From contig OY754337.1 in NCBI GenBank assembly GCA_963573305.1, positions 72,761,094 to 72,825,093 on the forward strand: a DNA stretch of 64,000 bases, read 5' to 3'. Source of the stretch: Pyrrhosoma nymphula. Its lineage: Eukaryota > Arthropoda > Insecta > Odonata > Coenagrionidae. A model generated the notes under the pieces. It was not told the origin of the DNA. It did not search any database and was given only the letters and a program-made list of their open reading frames with translations. This document shows, piece after piece, positions 10,531 to 22,499 of the stretch. A program made the position numbers and the translations under genes. Each line of letters begins with the position of its first letter. The first letter of the stretch is position 1.

Positions 10531-11100
10531 TCTACACTCGTACTAAATGTTTGACTGTGTTTCTGTCTAACACAATCTGAATGCCTTAAATTGCAATTTT
10601 CTCGGCTCATCGAATGGTCTCAAATTAATGTTAAATATAGCAATAATGCAGTCTTAAATTCGATTTAGCTATCTAAAAATGTTGTCATTGTTTTATAGCC
10701 CTAAGCCTACAGTAACCTTTGAGCAAAGGTGTTGTGTGATGGGGCTTGCTTCTGTGCCAGTTGTTCCCAGCAGCAACTTGAATTCATGGGGATGATTTCT
10801 AGAGAAAGCCTCAGTATACTAAAAGGTTATGTCATAAAAGAAATTATAAAGAGATAATAGCTCGATAAAAAGTCATTGGTGTGGCTAAATAAAGTTGCCA
10901 CATTATTAAAAGAATGTAGCACATTTAAAATGCATAAATATACGCAGTATACGTTACGCTTTGAATGACCTAATGAATGTGATGAACGTATTAAATATAT
11001 TGCATATGTTGAAGAAATTTCCTAGCGTAATGTAATAAATGCTTTATTTGAGTAAAAAAGTTTCTTTAAAAATTAAGTTTCTAAACATCTTGTAGGCCCT
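10531..11100. other. AT-rich non-coding stretch
   Basis: Nothing recognised. Confidence 0.5.
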
Positions 11101-12060
11101 TAAAGTATATTGAAGGTCGTATGTAGATGTCTTGTAGACATTCCGAGCTGTGTGCGGGAGGGCGCCCGGAGAGCAATAATGCACTTCCGCAGTGCGGAGG
11201 CGCCATCTGCTAAGGGAAGCGCCACCCGCCCCTTTGAGAGCCAGGAGAGGCGCCTCATAATATCCCCGCCCCCGGAATCCCTAACCATCGTTCAAAAAAG
11301 AGGCCCAAATACTTTTTCGGGGAGCAAGCGAGGACCACGCGTGCTACTTTTTTATACTAAGTAGGGAAAAGGGGAATATCCTCTTGGGAAACTTTCTTTT
11401 TTATTTTCAGGCGAACGCATAATATATACGCGTTAGGGCCGCGCTAAAAATCAATTTCTCCTCTTTCTTCCTCTCTCTATTTTATCCCCGTTCTCCTTTC
11501 ATCCTTATGGCCAAAGGGGCAGAGGGAGCGATGGGCGTGGAAGTAGTTAACTCTTCCGCTCGCCCCATTAATCTCAATAGGTGGGAAGGCCAGGCAGGGG
11601 GGCCTTTTTCGGACCCCCAGCACCGCCATCAACCCCTGCCGTACGAATTCCCACCCCCCTTTGCCCTTGCCTCCCGTTCACGTCACTCCGGCCGTGGTGC
11701 TGGTCCTTCATCAAACAATTACCCCCCTCCCCCCCGAGCCTCCTGCAATCCACCCTTTTCCAGCAACAAACCACCATCCCATTTCATCCCCACTTGCAGA
11801 CGCCCTGCCTATTTTTTCTCTCTGCCCCTTTCCCTCCTTTCTTTCTGCTTCTCTCTTCTTATTCCAACTACCCCCTCTCCACTACTCTCGCGGTAAATCC
11901 CCCATCCACGCACCCAACAAATAACACCCCCTGCCCTCACACCTCCTTTCTCATTTCTTCCCTCTCGGAATTCTTACCCGACCTCGCTGAACCCTCGCTT
12001 TTCGGGTCCCGCGCCCAACACCTCGCCCGCTGCATCCGAGGAGAATAAAGGGGGTGGATT
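11101..12060. other. GC-rich then C/T-rich block
   Basis: 11150-11350 is GC-rich with several GGCGCC-type words, and 11460-12050 is strongly pyrimidine-rich on the plus strand. Overlapping proline/serine-rich frames here (for example 11581-12048) are products of composition: three frames are open at once and none has a domain. It could mark a regulatory island or unannotated 5' exon, but there is no direct evidence. Confidence 0.35.
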
Positions 12061-12244
12061 GCGTGCTCTAATAGGTCACATCAGCAGGAATTTATGAAAC
12101 ATGTTACTTTCCATTATTTGGTCATTCAAGCGTTCTTTCCGCAGCATTTTATTAATGACATGTTATTTTATATCCATCGTTGTTACAATGTAGTTAAAAA
12201 AAATTAATATTTACGACTGTGCAAATGATGTGGTACGCAGTCAC

Positions 12245-12600
12245 TCACACGGGTGCAAAGATGTACACCAAAGAGAGTGAAATTTACCATTGAAAATAAT
12301 TTGACTTGACCAGAATTCGAATCCGGATCTCCCAATTGCCGGTCAGTTAGCCGGTTACACCACCGAGTCATATTAATTCAAGGTGAATTTCAGGGGGGTT
12401 TTTACAAACAAGATGTTCTCATATATTTTTTAGTTCGTATAAACCCCTGCTGAAATTCGTCTTGAATTAAGATGGCTTGGTGGTGTAACTGGCTAAGGTA
12501 GCTGACCAGCAATTGGGAGTTCCGGGTCCGAATCCTGGTCAAGTCAAGAGATTTTTTCATGATCAACTACACCCTCTTTGGCGTATAACTGTGGTTTTAG
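12245..12600. repeat. Two tRNA-derived SINEs head to head (palindrome)
   Basis: Right copy (plus, about 12420-12595): an A-box-like TGGTGTAACTGG near 12480-12491 and a B-box-like GGTCCGAATCC near 12525-12536, followed by TGGTCAAGTCAAGAG. Left copy (minus, about 12255-12400): TGGTGTAACCGG and GGATTCGAATTC, then TGGTCAAGTCAAA. The inner flanks AATTCAAGGTGAATTTCAGG and CTGAAATTCGTCTTGAATT also mirror each other, as do ACTCTCTTTGGTGTA and ACCCTCTTTGGCGTA outside. So the arms are complete elements of about 150-170 bp around a spacer near 12400-12420. These are not functional tRNA genes because the cloverleaf is not intact. Confidence 0.65.
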
Positions 12601-13585
12601 ATATTTTTGACAAATGAGTTCCGTTTTATTTTGGAAAAATGTTACATTCGGAGCTTTTCAAAATGGTGAATAGCGAATTATTACCTTGCCACCTGGCCCT
12701 TTTTATTGAATTTTAACATTCCGTTTCCCATCAAGTCTCTAATGCCCTGCCAACCCACCTCCTCCAGTTCAATATAGACCGTGACTACCCTTCGCACTTG
12801 TTCGGTAACCTCTATGTCAACTTAACTGGTGTGGATACCACGCCTGGAAAGGAGTTTTCATTTAGCCAGAATTTCGTATTCACGTTTGCATGCTTGTGAA
12901 GGAAAAAAATACTGCTTTCACCATTCTGTGCTTAGAAGATGGAGCAATGGACAAAAATTTATGCTTAGTATGATGATCATTTTGGAAAGAAAAAATCTCG
13001 TACTTCGCTATAGATGAACCATATCCAATGGAGCAATACTCAGAATTGGAGAGTGATACGAAAACGAGTCAATAAATGTGTTATGCATATATCCTTCTTC
13101 TTTGAATTCAATTATTACTCGAGAATGTAGGTTTCATAGAAATGTTGCTATCATGATAACCGAGGAGGATATCTTGGCGTACTGTCCTCCCACGGTGGGC
13201 TCTATTTTCTAGCCAGAGCCTTGCAGTCCAGCCGAATTTCTTACCCTCCACATCCTCTAGATATTCTTTACAATAGTCTTCTGCATTTTGGAGAATTTAC
13301 ATTTGTGTTTACGAAAATTATCTACTTTTCCTAAAATGTATTGAAAGTTGTATCAAGGAATTTTTCGCGCGGTCGAAATTTCACCGTCTTGGTCAATTAA
13401 CTTTTCTCATACCAAAGTAACTTTAATTTCTTTGAACATAATTATAAGCATGAAATAATTTAGTGACCATCACTTTTAAGTTTTATCACCGTTTCGCATA
13501 TGGACACATCAGTTGGAGTTTCGCGAATTACCTGACAAAAACTGAGTACCTATAGGTATCATTTAAATTCGTGGTCCATATTGTA
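12600..13585. other. Non-coding stretch, nothing recognised
   Basis: AT-rich; no domain-bearing frame. Confidence 0.5.
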
Positions 13586-13589
13586 CTGC

Positions 13590-13680
13590 ATGATGGTGAA
13601 AAAAGAGAACTAGCATTAGATAGGGAAGAAAGGAGGGCTGCAGTCAACCAATCTTAGGATTGAATGATCTATGATGATGG
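13590..13680 (+). pseudogene. LINE 3'-end fragment
   Basis: ACTAGCATTAGATAGGGAAG, then AAAGGAGGGCTGCAGTCAAC, CAATCTTAGGATTGAA. It encodes LALDREERRAAVNQS, the stereotyped end of an RTE-like ORF. The same end occurs on the minus strand at 48890-48990. Confidence 0.6.
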
Positions 13681-13754
13681 GGGCGAAAATTCGCCCCCGG
13701 CCACTTATTTGCATGCATTTAGTAATGAATTGATATTTGTAGTTTCTATAACAT

Positions 13755-13830
13755 TTTCAGTGTATAGTGTAGTGCGTTTTCGTAAAAAATGCACTTCCCT
13801 TTAGGTGGTTTACAGGGTACTATGTACATG
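13755..13830 (+). repeat. Short dispersed repeat 3' end
   Basis: TATAGTGTAGTGCGTTTT, then TTTAGGTGGTTTACAGGG and TACTATGTACATGA. It matches the family at 42655-42725, which has TATAGTGTAATGCATG and GGTGGCTTGCAGGGTATTTG. Confidence 0.45.
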
Positions 13831-14810
13831 ATTAAATTTTTGAATATTTATATGGCTGTTAATTATAAGTTCCGGCTGCTTTCGGTACTGGAACGAGTAA
13901 TTCAGGCTACCTTTCAACCTATTGTGGTTTCATTTTTTCAAGTAGGAGTTATGCGTGGCTTTCCTGTATCCCTAGAACCCCTATCTATTCTTGCGCGCTC
14001 CAGCTCGATGCACGGGACCAGCAACTCCTTCTCTCCAGTGTATTTCAACTCCTAGCTACCTTCCAGCAATGCGGGGGCGCTAGTGTCTGGAGAAGTCGAA
14101 ACAAATGAAGGGTGGTGTGCGCTTCTGGGACCCTCGGTCCGTCTCGGGAACATCGGCGATTAATTTCCTTCGCCTCATTTTGCCGCCTCCAGCTTATCTT
14201 CTCTTTCGCCATCTCAAGGAAAACGAGAGGCGTTTAAAGGAGGAAAAAGAAGAAAAGACCGGTTCATGTTGAACATAAGAACATCTTAAGGCGAAATAAG
14301 ATGGTGATTTGGTGTGAATCTTCCTCACATGATGGGACGACACATTCCACCTCGAGGTGCTTCACACATTCCATTCCATATACTTATTCCGAAAACCTTT
14401 TTAACTGCCGACTACACATGGACTGATAGATATAGAATAGATAACTTGTTGTAATTCCTATCGCTTGAGAAGAAAATATTTTAGCAACAATCAATATTAG
14501 TACCCCACAAACACTATCCCAGTTTCTTATACTACGTAAGATAAAGCGCAAAACATTCCGCTATAGACGCAGAAAACCCTGGAATAGAGAACTAATAAAA
14601 TCTCAAATAACCCAACAAAAGAGGATAAAAGCGACTCACTCACAGGGTCAATCTATTCAGCAACAGATGCAGAAAACCATGAAATGGCCTTTTAACTCGG
14701 GTGCCTGCATAAATGCAAAGTAAACGGCTACCAAAAAGATATGATGCTTTCCCGACGTATGCTGATAGTGAAATCTTTTCTGGTTCACCACTGGATCAAA
14801 CTATGCTTTT
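13831..14810. other. Non-coding stretch with a GC-richer island
   Basis: 14050-14270 is somewhat GC-rich and then purine-rich. No gene is supported. Confidence 0.4.
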
Positions 14811-14814
14811 CTGC

Positions 14815-14850
14815 AGACGTTTCGAAGAACGAGTCGTCCATCGTCTTCAG
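14815..14850 (-). ncRNA. Hammerhead-like motif with intact core
   Basis: Reading the minus strand: CTGAAGA (14844-14850), C, a variable stem II region ending CTTC, GAAA, and self-complementary ACGT followed by C. The core fits CTGANGA. Stem II pairing is weak, and no partner arm is seen. Confidence 0.45.
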
Positions 14851-15122
14851 GGTCCTTTAATACGTCGCGTCGGCGGTAATGAAGTTATTAGCGTCGACAG
14901 TAATGCAAATATAATTTATTAAAAATCTACCATTTATGTAACCAGAATTAATAGAGTTCTTCAGTTTAATCTAAGAGGACTCAACTTTTACCTATCATAT
15001 TTATATTGGGACTCGATAGCCATCAGCCTTTCAATAGTCTTCCCTTTAAGGAATCATCAGAATGCTTTTATTCTATAGCCGATAAAAATTGTGCGAAAGA
15101 AGTGAAATAAATTATGCAGTAC

Positions 15123-15200
15123 AGTAAACTCGATTATCTGTGTAGGGATTATACTGTTTGCGGATAATCCGTGCTACTCTCTCCACCGTCCACCTCAAAA
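15123..15200. repeat. pogo-like end fragment
   Basis: ACAGTAAACTCGATTATCTG followed by GCGGATAATCCGTGC. This is the style of a pogo/Tigger inverted repeat. No second end was found nearby. Confidence 0.35.
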
Positions 15201-15819
15201 TTTCGATAGTATTCCAATCGTAATGATAAAAATAAACGCATTAGAACTGCGATGCATTATATGTAAGTTTGTACATGCCTCGGCTTTCGTTAAGCTTTTT
15301 TTTCATGTTGATTACAAAATCAAGGAAATTGTTTGCACTTTTGAACAGTGTCTTTGTGTTAGTCATACTGAATGCTCAGTGGATTTATTAGTTCCGAAAT
15401 TTTCTATAGCTTTTATACTTTAGTCTTATTTATTGCACAATACGCAACTATTTGCAATAAATTCCACTATAGTTTGTATAAACACGAACATTTTCCATTG
15501 ACTTTACTATCCTATCATTGTTTCCCCACACCAGCTAGCCCGGACAATTCCTAAATCTAACTCTTCTATGACGAGCAAACATTCATATAGGTAATGAATA
15601 TTAGTCAAGTACAAAACAATTTATTTATCACACATAGCATTATTTTCATTGTTTTCAAAGTGCGAACTGAAGTCCGTATCAGTGACCGTATTTCACCGGT
15701 CGGTTGAATTTTCTCTGGCTACATCAGCAATAAGTTCTGCTGTAGTGTTATGCTCTTGTGAAACGGTTATCTCCTCTCTCATAAGGGTAGGGAAAAGTTG
15801 CGCTTTCCAATCTATATCG

Positions 15820-16160
15820 TTATATATATATAAAGCCAATGTATGTATGTATGTGTGTATTTTTCACATCTCCTCCTAAACCACTAGACCAATTTTGATG
15901 AAATTTGGAACTCATGTTTGTTACTGGTAGACAACAAACACTGTAGGGTCCAATAAACCAAAACCCTTTTTTTCATGGTTAGGGGTGTGATCCTTAATAA
16001 TATATCATAATGTAATGGTGTCTGTCTGTTGCTCCGTCACGCAAAAACTACTGAACCGATTGAGCTGAAATTTGGTATGTAGATAGAAAACACATCTAGT
16101 TATAACATATGCTATATTAAAAAGCCCTCAGGGCCCCCAAAGGCCCCCGAAGGTCCCCTC
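15820..16160 (+). repeat. Dispersed repeat of unknown class
   Basis: After a short TATA/TATG run the sequence has CCACTAGACCAATTTTGATG, AAATTTGGAACTCATG, and later TGTCTGTCTGTTGC, AACTACTGAACCGATTGAGC and TGAAATTTGGTATGTAGATA. Two successive ACTGAACCGATT...TGAAATTTGG blocks point to an internally repeated element. Similar sentences are frequent in arthropod repeats; I cannot assign a class. Confidence 0.5.
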
Positions 16161-17125
16161 TGTTAGTCTATGCTAAGCATTGGGTTCGGTGCAGTGGTTT
16201 CATTTTTTCATTTTTAATAGTACTTTCACTCAAGATACAGGGCTGGGGTATTTTCTATCGGATGGCTAAATAAATGAAGTTTCTAAATCTTTCAATCTAT
16301 TTTCTTCTACGCTCCAAATTTGTCTGAAATTCATGTTATTAGCTGAAATATCTAACATTTTTCTCTGAAATCAACAATAGCATACTTCCTTGACAACCAG
16401 AGATTAGATTTTCAAAGGATATTCACGCCTCTACCATTTAATTATCACGTTTTCCTGCAGGTCCATGATAACACGTAGAAAAAAACCAGTATAAGAAGGG
16501 CCCAAAGTCCCAAGATAGATTGCTTCGGGGGGTAATCGATAAATTCAATGCATATTTACAACAAAAATACTCTTCAACGTCTATTCTCAAAGTAGCTCTC
16601 AAAGGGGCAGTGCATATATATGAGAGATCACTTACGTAGTAAAAGATACACATAAAGGAATTACATAGCTTACACACGCAATTAAATGTGCAAGAATATT
16701 TACGTGCAGCGAATAGCAATAGTAATAATACCTGAAACATTTTCCAATGGTGTAATCTAACAACCTATGTTATTTAAGTAGTAATGAGTCTGCATGACCG
16801 TTTTTTGGGTTTCCCGTGCATGAAAGTGGACCAATAGTCACTCATCTCTCCGTGCACCTGAAAAACGGTGAGCGTGTCTACTACAACGAACACAACATAC
16901 AAGATAGGTTACGAATGCCTCAAATGACCACGCATTAAGTTTTTCTTCAGGCTTTGTGGTTTTATTATAAAATAAGTTAAATGTTTTTCACGTGAAATTC
17001 AACGTGTGTGGACCATAGGTACTCTCCGCTCGTCTAAATAAACCTTGAATTTATACAAAGAATGAAAATGGAGTATCCGCATAGATTGGCCAAAAAATAT
17101 GATGTTGGAAAAATCAGTTCGGGGT
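16160..17125. other. Non-coding stretch, nothing recognised
   Basis: AT-rich; the 100-codon minus frame at 16438-16740 has no domain and is cysteine/leucine-rich by composition. Confidence 0.5.
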
Positions 17126-17129
17126 GTAA

Positions 17130-17770
17130 TTAGAAGAAAATGGCTGTTATGAAGATTCGATTAGCAATGGCTATGATAAGGTTGCCATTTTTAACATTTT
17201 AGACCGTAAGCATAAACAGCAGGTCACTCGCTCTTTGGCGACTCTTCCTTTTACAACCAAGGACGAGCCATCACGTTGGTGTAAGCTGCCATTATTAGGA
17301 AAATTGACGTTCAGGGTCATGAAAGTCCCTGTGAAGAATTTGAACTTGGCATTTTATTAGTAATAACTTCAGGCTTCATTTCCCATTATTTATTATTCCA
17401 TATTTATTATTAAAGATAAATTTGACCATCTTGACAAGAGTGGAATCTATGCTTTAAATTGCAAATCGTGCAATGCTAGGCACGTTGACCAAACTGATCG
17501 CAAATTTGTTTTAAAGTTGTTAGAATTAAAAAACATAGAATGTGCCTCATAACTAGCGATGTTTTTTCCATGTTTTCTAAGGATTTACTGAATTGCGACC
17601 ATTCGAGTAACTTTGAACTGGAAGGTTTACAGGAATTAAGGGTAAAAAAATTGGATTTTAGAGAGAAGTATGAGTTTGAGTATGGAAAGAAAAATGTTTA
17701 TCTTGTTAACGATCTTACTTCCCGCCCAGGCCCCTTAGCACCCACGCCGCCCCTGGGTGATAGTAGAGCT
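17130..17770 (+). pseudogene. PLE remnant: RT-to-nuclease linker, GIY-YIG and C-terminus
   Basis: About 17160-17340 reads NGYDKVAIFNILDRKHKQQ and then LPLLGKLTFRVMKVPVKNLN, the linker upstream of the nuclease in many PLE proteins. About 17425-17480 reads SGIYALNCKSCNARHVDQTD, a decayed GIY-YIG motif (family form SGIYxLxCxxCxxxYIGQT). After stops and a frameshift, 17540-17818 encodes KLDFREKYEFEYGKKNVYLV, equivalent to the L.LLE..EI block at the PLE C-terminus. The RT catalytic part is absent. The last part (17725-17770, proline-rich) may no longer be PLE. Confidence 0.65.
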
Positions 17771-18115
17771 CAACCCATACTAGACTTTTTCACTTTTTTT
17801 TTACTTTTTTGTCTATGAAAAAACTCAGGGTTTAATTTGGCATTTGTTTTATTTTACGCCTCATTTATAAAAAACTGTCAATTTTGTCTTACATCAATTT
17901 TCCTCACGATGGCTCACACGTGTAGTGAATACGCACATGTAAAGATGAAACTAGGAAAATGCACGCGATTAGAAATTTTTGTATCACCTAAGTATTAAGA
18001 ATGAGTTCCATAAGCATCCTTACAATATGTAGTCACTCCGTCTTTGACAGACATTCCCTTGATAGCCACACCTTTAGCGAATAATGAAGAAAGTTTTACC
18101 GAGGCAAATTTAATT
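17771..18115. other. AT-rich non-coding stretch
   Basis: Nothing recognised; it forms the 3' flank of the LINE insertion. Confidence 0.5.
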
Positions 18116-18144
18116 GATTTTGCATGTACTTACTTTACTTTACT

Positions 18145-21100
18145 TTACGCGATCAGGCCCAGAGGACCGCGCGATGATACAACTAGGGCCTTCCATTCTC
18201 TTCTGTCCTCCGCTATGTTCCGCCAGTTCGGCCAGGTTTCTAGCTGTTGCAAGTCTTCCCTTACTCCATCTATCCATCTCTTGCGAGGTCTCCCCACTGG
18301 TCTCCTTCCTTCTATTGTCATATCCATAGCCATCTTAGGAAATCTTTCGCCACTCATTCTAACCACATGTCCAGCCCATTCCAATCTCCTACTCCTTAAC
18401 ACTCCTATAATATTCGGTTCTTGATACAGATTGTACAATTCTTCATTATGTCGTCTTCTCCATTCGCCTGTTTCTAAATCAAGGACTGGACCAAAAACCT
18501 TCCTTAGTACTCTTCTTTCAAATATCGCTAATCGGTTCAGGTCTATTTTCCGTGTGCTCCATGATTGGCATCCATACAAGAGAACGGGACGGATCAGTGT
18601 TTTGTATAATCTTATTTTAAGTTCCCGGGAAACGCTTCTTGAGCTTAGTATTTTATTAAGTGCATAGAGGCTTCTATTTGCTGTTTGCAGTCTGGATTTT
18701 ATTTCCGTTTCACTTGAGGAGTTTTCTGTCAAAATGGTACCTAGATATTTAACTTCTTGTACTCTCTTGTAGTCATTATTGCCAACTGTAATGTTTCTAT
18801 CATGATTTATTCCCCTTCCAACAATTAAATATTCAGTCTTTGAAGGATTGACCAACAATCCCACTTTCCTTGCTACTTCTTCTACTAATTGCATTACTCC
18901 TCTTAACTCTGCCTTTGACTCGCCAATGATAACACAGTCATCTGCATATGCTAAAAATGAAATTCTTCTCCCATTCATCATAAAACCTCCCATATCATAT
19001 TTGTCAATTTCCCTCTTAATTTTCTCTATAACAAAATTAAACAAAATTGGAGATAGACCGTCTCCCTGCCTCAAACCTGTCCTAATCATAAAACTTTCTG
19101 TTACTTTATTTCCCAGTTTTATTTTAGCTTCTGTTTCATTGAGACACATTTCTGTCAGGCTGACAAGTTTCTTTGGTATGAAGAACTCAGTCAATATCTT
19201 GAACAAACTTTCTCTATGTACACTGTCATACGCTTTCTTAAAATCCACGAAGAGGAGATGAAGGCTACGATTGTACTCATACATTTTTTCACATAATTGC
19301 TTAATAAAAAATATATTATCAGTGGTAGATTTACCTTGTCGAAAACCCCCCTGGTATTCACCAATTATGTTGTCTGCGAATGGCTTTATTCGACTTAATA
19401 TGCATTTTGATTAAACCTTATAACAAATATTCAATAGGGCTATGCCTCTGTAGTTGTCGCAGTTCATCTTATCTTTCTTTTTATGGATAGGACAGATTAG
19501 GGCCACACGCCATTCATCTGGTAATTTGTGGTCTTCCCATATTTGACTAATCAGCCTATATATTTTCACCGCCAGAATATCTTCCCCAGCCTTAACCAGT
19601 TCCGCTGATAATCCATCTTCTCCAGCACTTTTGCCATTTTTAAGTTGTCTTATATGTCCTTTTATTTCTTCTATGGTTGGGTGAGAGATTTCTTGGTCCA
19701 CTGTTGCTGTTTCCTCAAATTGTAACAGGTCGGTTGGATCCTCACAATTTAGAAGTGAACTGAAGTATTCCCGCCATCGCTTTGCAATTTCTCGTTCATT
19801 CGTCAATACTTTCCCATTCGTGTCTTTTATAAACTTACATACTTGTTTACCATTATTCGTAAACGATTTTATCTTTCTGTACAGTTCTTTGTTTCTATTT
19901 CCATGGAAATATTCTTGGGCTTCCTCCATAATGTTTTTTATGTACTTTATTTTCACCCTTCTTATAGTTGTCTGTGTTCTTCTACGCACCTGATCAAACA
20001 CTATCTTCCCGTCCTCATAGCTTTCTCCTTGTATCCACGCTAGCTTAGCGCTTTGTCTTTCTCGAAGAGCATCTTCACATTCATCGTTAAACCAAACCTT
20101 TTTTCTTTTTGCTCGTTTTGGGAGTAGTTCTTGAGCTACCTCTTTCACACTACTCTTTATTTCATTCCATTGTTCTTCTAAGTTCTTCTCCTCCTCGTCT
20201 TCGTTACTTAATATCTCAAAACGATTTGCCAGATTCAATATGAAACTATCTTTGGTAACGCTATCTACTAACTTATCACAGTCAAATTTGGTAACTTTAT
20301 TTAACTTCTTAAAAGTCTTTGGTTTCCACTGTACTCTTAAAATTATTCTAACCAAAAAGTGGTCTGAACCACATTCTGCCCCTCTGGCTGTTTTTACATT
20401 TTGTACCCAACTTTTACATCGATTCTCAACTGCTATGTGGTCTATCTGATTTACAGTTCTGCCGTCTGGAGACACCCATGTCCCTTTGTAGATATTTCTA
20501 CTTTCAAAGTTTGTACTACTAATAAACATATCTTTGGAGGTGCAGAAATTTATAAATCTGACTCCATTATCATTACTATTATCATGTAGACTATGTTTTC
20601 CGATTGTTCCATAAAATATAGCTTCTTTCCCTAATTTTGCGTTAAGATCTCCTAAAATAATTTTATAATAGTCTAACGGTATTCCGTCTACCAATGTCTC
20701 CAACTCCTCATAAAAAAGGTCTTTTATTCTATCATCACTATCTTCAGTTGGTGCATGGCAGTTAACAAAAGCTATCTTTATCCCCTGTAATTCCATTATT
20801 AACAGTGACAATCTCGGGTTTAAAGATTTAAAGTCCTTGATATTATTTGCTAAACTTTTCCTAAGTATGAACCCTGTCCCTAATGTGTGATTTTCATTCG
20901 ATGCTCCATAGAGCAAAACTGAGTTTTCCACCTCTATTGAGCTTGTTTCAGCCCACCTTATCTCTTGTAACGCAACTATCTCCCTACCATACTTTTCTAT
21001 TTCTCTGGTCATACTTAGTAAAGCACCAGGTTGATACAGACTTCTAACATTCCAAATTCCCAAATGTAATCCAAAGCGTAGTCCATTAGGTTGCCGGGGT

Positions 21101-21189
21101 CTATTTCCAAAGTTCCATCCAGTCCGAGGCCTAGTTGTATTATTTGTACCTTTTCTTTTTTCCAGAACAGGTTGGTAGCCTGTTGCCAA
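18145..21189 (-). pseudogene. LINE ORF2-like protein: endonuclease and reverse transcriptase, one nonsense codon
   Basis: The frame from 21189 to 18145 is about 1015 codons with one stop at 19411-19413. Before it, the 592-codon N-terminal part is an APE-type endonuclease: LQEIRWAE, HAPTEDSDD, ILGDLNAKLG, VNQIDHIAV and SDHFLVRI supply the expected catalytic residues. The RT starts before the stop (ALICPIHKKKD, NYRGIALLNICYKV) and continues in the same frame with FVDFKKAYDSVHR, TGLRQGDGLSPILF and the catalytic AYADDCVIIG. The C-terminus has YGCQSW, RRLEWAGHVVRMSG and GRPRKRWIDGVREDL. Order and length fit RTE-clade ORF2; there is no RNase H. The stop follows CYKV, where the family usually has a hydrophobic residue and SK; TTA to TAA is the simplest explanation. 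The true start may lie upstream through a frameshift near 21170-21190, because another frame (21015-21257) overlaps it. Confidence 0.9.
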
Positions 21190-21373
21190 CCCCCAACCTG
21201 GAGGACCAGGAGTTTATTTTCAGAGTCCTCTTCTCTTAGATCAACTGCTTCCACCATAGCTCACAGAACTTGATCTATCCTTGGTTTTACCTCAGAGTTT
21301 CCTTCTCCTAGCCTTCTAGAACCCAACCCTATCGTACAAGGCAGTACGGGCAGTGCTTATTTAATGGCGGCAC

Positions 21374-21606
21374 TTACTCGCCATGACGCAGCATCGTCAC
21401 TGGGATCTGTGGATTTTGTTGAGTGTGACCCCGCCGCAAGTCACCCTCGCCACTCCCTCGTGATGCTGCCGCCTCGGTCCGGGACTGCTTATTCGGGTTG
21501 TCCCTTATTCGCAGCTGTCCACCATATCTGATGGAGCGTCCACTATCCGCCACCTGTGACCCGTCCAGTTCCTGAGGCTCGGACCCCCTTCTTCTCAGTA
21601 GGGGTG
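21374..21606 (-). other. LINE 5' region with short open frame
   Basis: The GC-rich first 230 bp of the LINE carries an open frame of about 80 codons (PLLRRRGSEPQELDGSQVAD at its start). Its ATG lies in the flanking target duplication (21607-21619), not in the element. It may be an untranslated leader or the remnant of a short ORF1. No domain recognised. Confidence 0.45.
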
Positions 21607-21619
21607 GATTTTGCATGTA

Positions 21620-22380
21620 ACTCGCTCAAATTATTCACAACACTTACAAAAAATCTTAACCCATCTTCGCATAAACTCTCGAGCGTATACTTATTTCCTC
21701 AATGAAACAATTCGCTTGGTACTGAATAAAAAAACTTCAGATAACCATTAACTATTTTTGGAACTCATACTGGGACAGGAAAGCTGTAAAGAAACGTTTC
21801 ATGTTAATACCACCTGCCATTCATCAAATCAACCAAAATGAAAATTTCTACTCGTAAAGAAATCACTCTCGAGTTCATAACGTAACTACCATCGAACCCA
21901 ATAAGGAAAATTACTTTACCTTCTCAATGGCTTAGTTTTGTATTAACGGATGCTCTGTGCAACACGGAATGCTGGAGTTCCTCAAATGTACGGACGTCTA
22001 AAGCCAAGAGCCAACATTCGTAATTGCAAGCATTCGGATGAGACCTTTTCTTTGTTAACTAAGGGAAACTTTTGATTCTGGCTTTTACTTTAACGAGCTA
22101 TATTTATGTTGTGTGAAGACTTTCTGAAATCGGCTACTGTAACTGTCCTTGCACTTCGGACGTATGTGGGATCAGCTTCAACCTACGAATATGTAGTTTT
22201 GAATAGTTATATTTCCGAATCAAGGCTAGAATGTATGTTTTGAGTAAAATGTCATCGAGTGAATTTTATTGTATAAAATGAGCTAGTAAATTTTTAAGTT
22301 AATGAACTCAATGACTACATGATACAATCAGAGCTGGAGTCAATATATGAATTTGCACTTAGTGTATTCCACCCTATTTT
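21620..22380. other. Non-coding stretch, nothing recognised
   Basis: AT-rich flank of the LINE. Confidence 0.5.
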
Positions 22381-22386
22381 ATTTCC

Positions 22387-22420
22387 GACCATGGTTTCGA
22401 CTATTATTATCATAATCAAG
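22387..22420 (-). ncRNA. Hammerhead-like motif, variant core
   Basis: CTTGATTA, T, GATAATAATAGTC, GAAA, CCATGG, TC. Stem III (ACCATGGT) is perfectly self-complementary while the core departs from CTGANGA. The following GGAAATAAAATAGGGTGGAA also resembles the PLE end at 27.27 kb. Confidence 0.45.
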
Positions 22421-22499
22421 GTGCGTAAATTAGAAATCGTTCGCAGTTTTTATATACACAACTCCGAGGACTGGGAGGTTTGTGTTATATACAAGGTGG

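Larger units (their letters stand above)
18116..21619 (-). mobile_element. Full-length RTE-type LINE with 13-bp target-site duplication
   Basis: The element occupies 18129-21606 (3478 bp) and is flanked by a perfect 13-bp direct repeat, GATTTTGCATGTA, at 18116-18128 and 21607-21619. It has a GC-rich 5' region, one long endonuclease-RT frame, and a 3' end made of GTAAA repeats (18129-18148) instead of poly-A, as is usual for RTE elements. The stop codon TAA is built into the first repeat unit. Perfect duplication, complete ends and a single stop mark it as the youngest large insertion in the window. Confidence 0.88.

Noticed and set aside
11507..12048. Overlapping proline/serine-rich open frames of up to 155 codons
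   Set aside because: Three frames are open simultaneously because the DNA is pyrimidine-rich; no domain, no start context and no conservation evidence.
12300..12545. tRNA genes suggested by A- and B-box words
   Set aside because: The cloverleaf is not intact, the two copies are mirrored, and both continue into a shared non-tRNA body, so they are SINEs.
18431..21273. Plus-strand open frames of 60-137 codons
   Set aside because: Shadows of the minus-strand LINE coding sequence.
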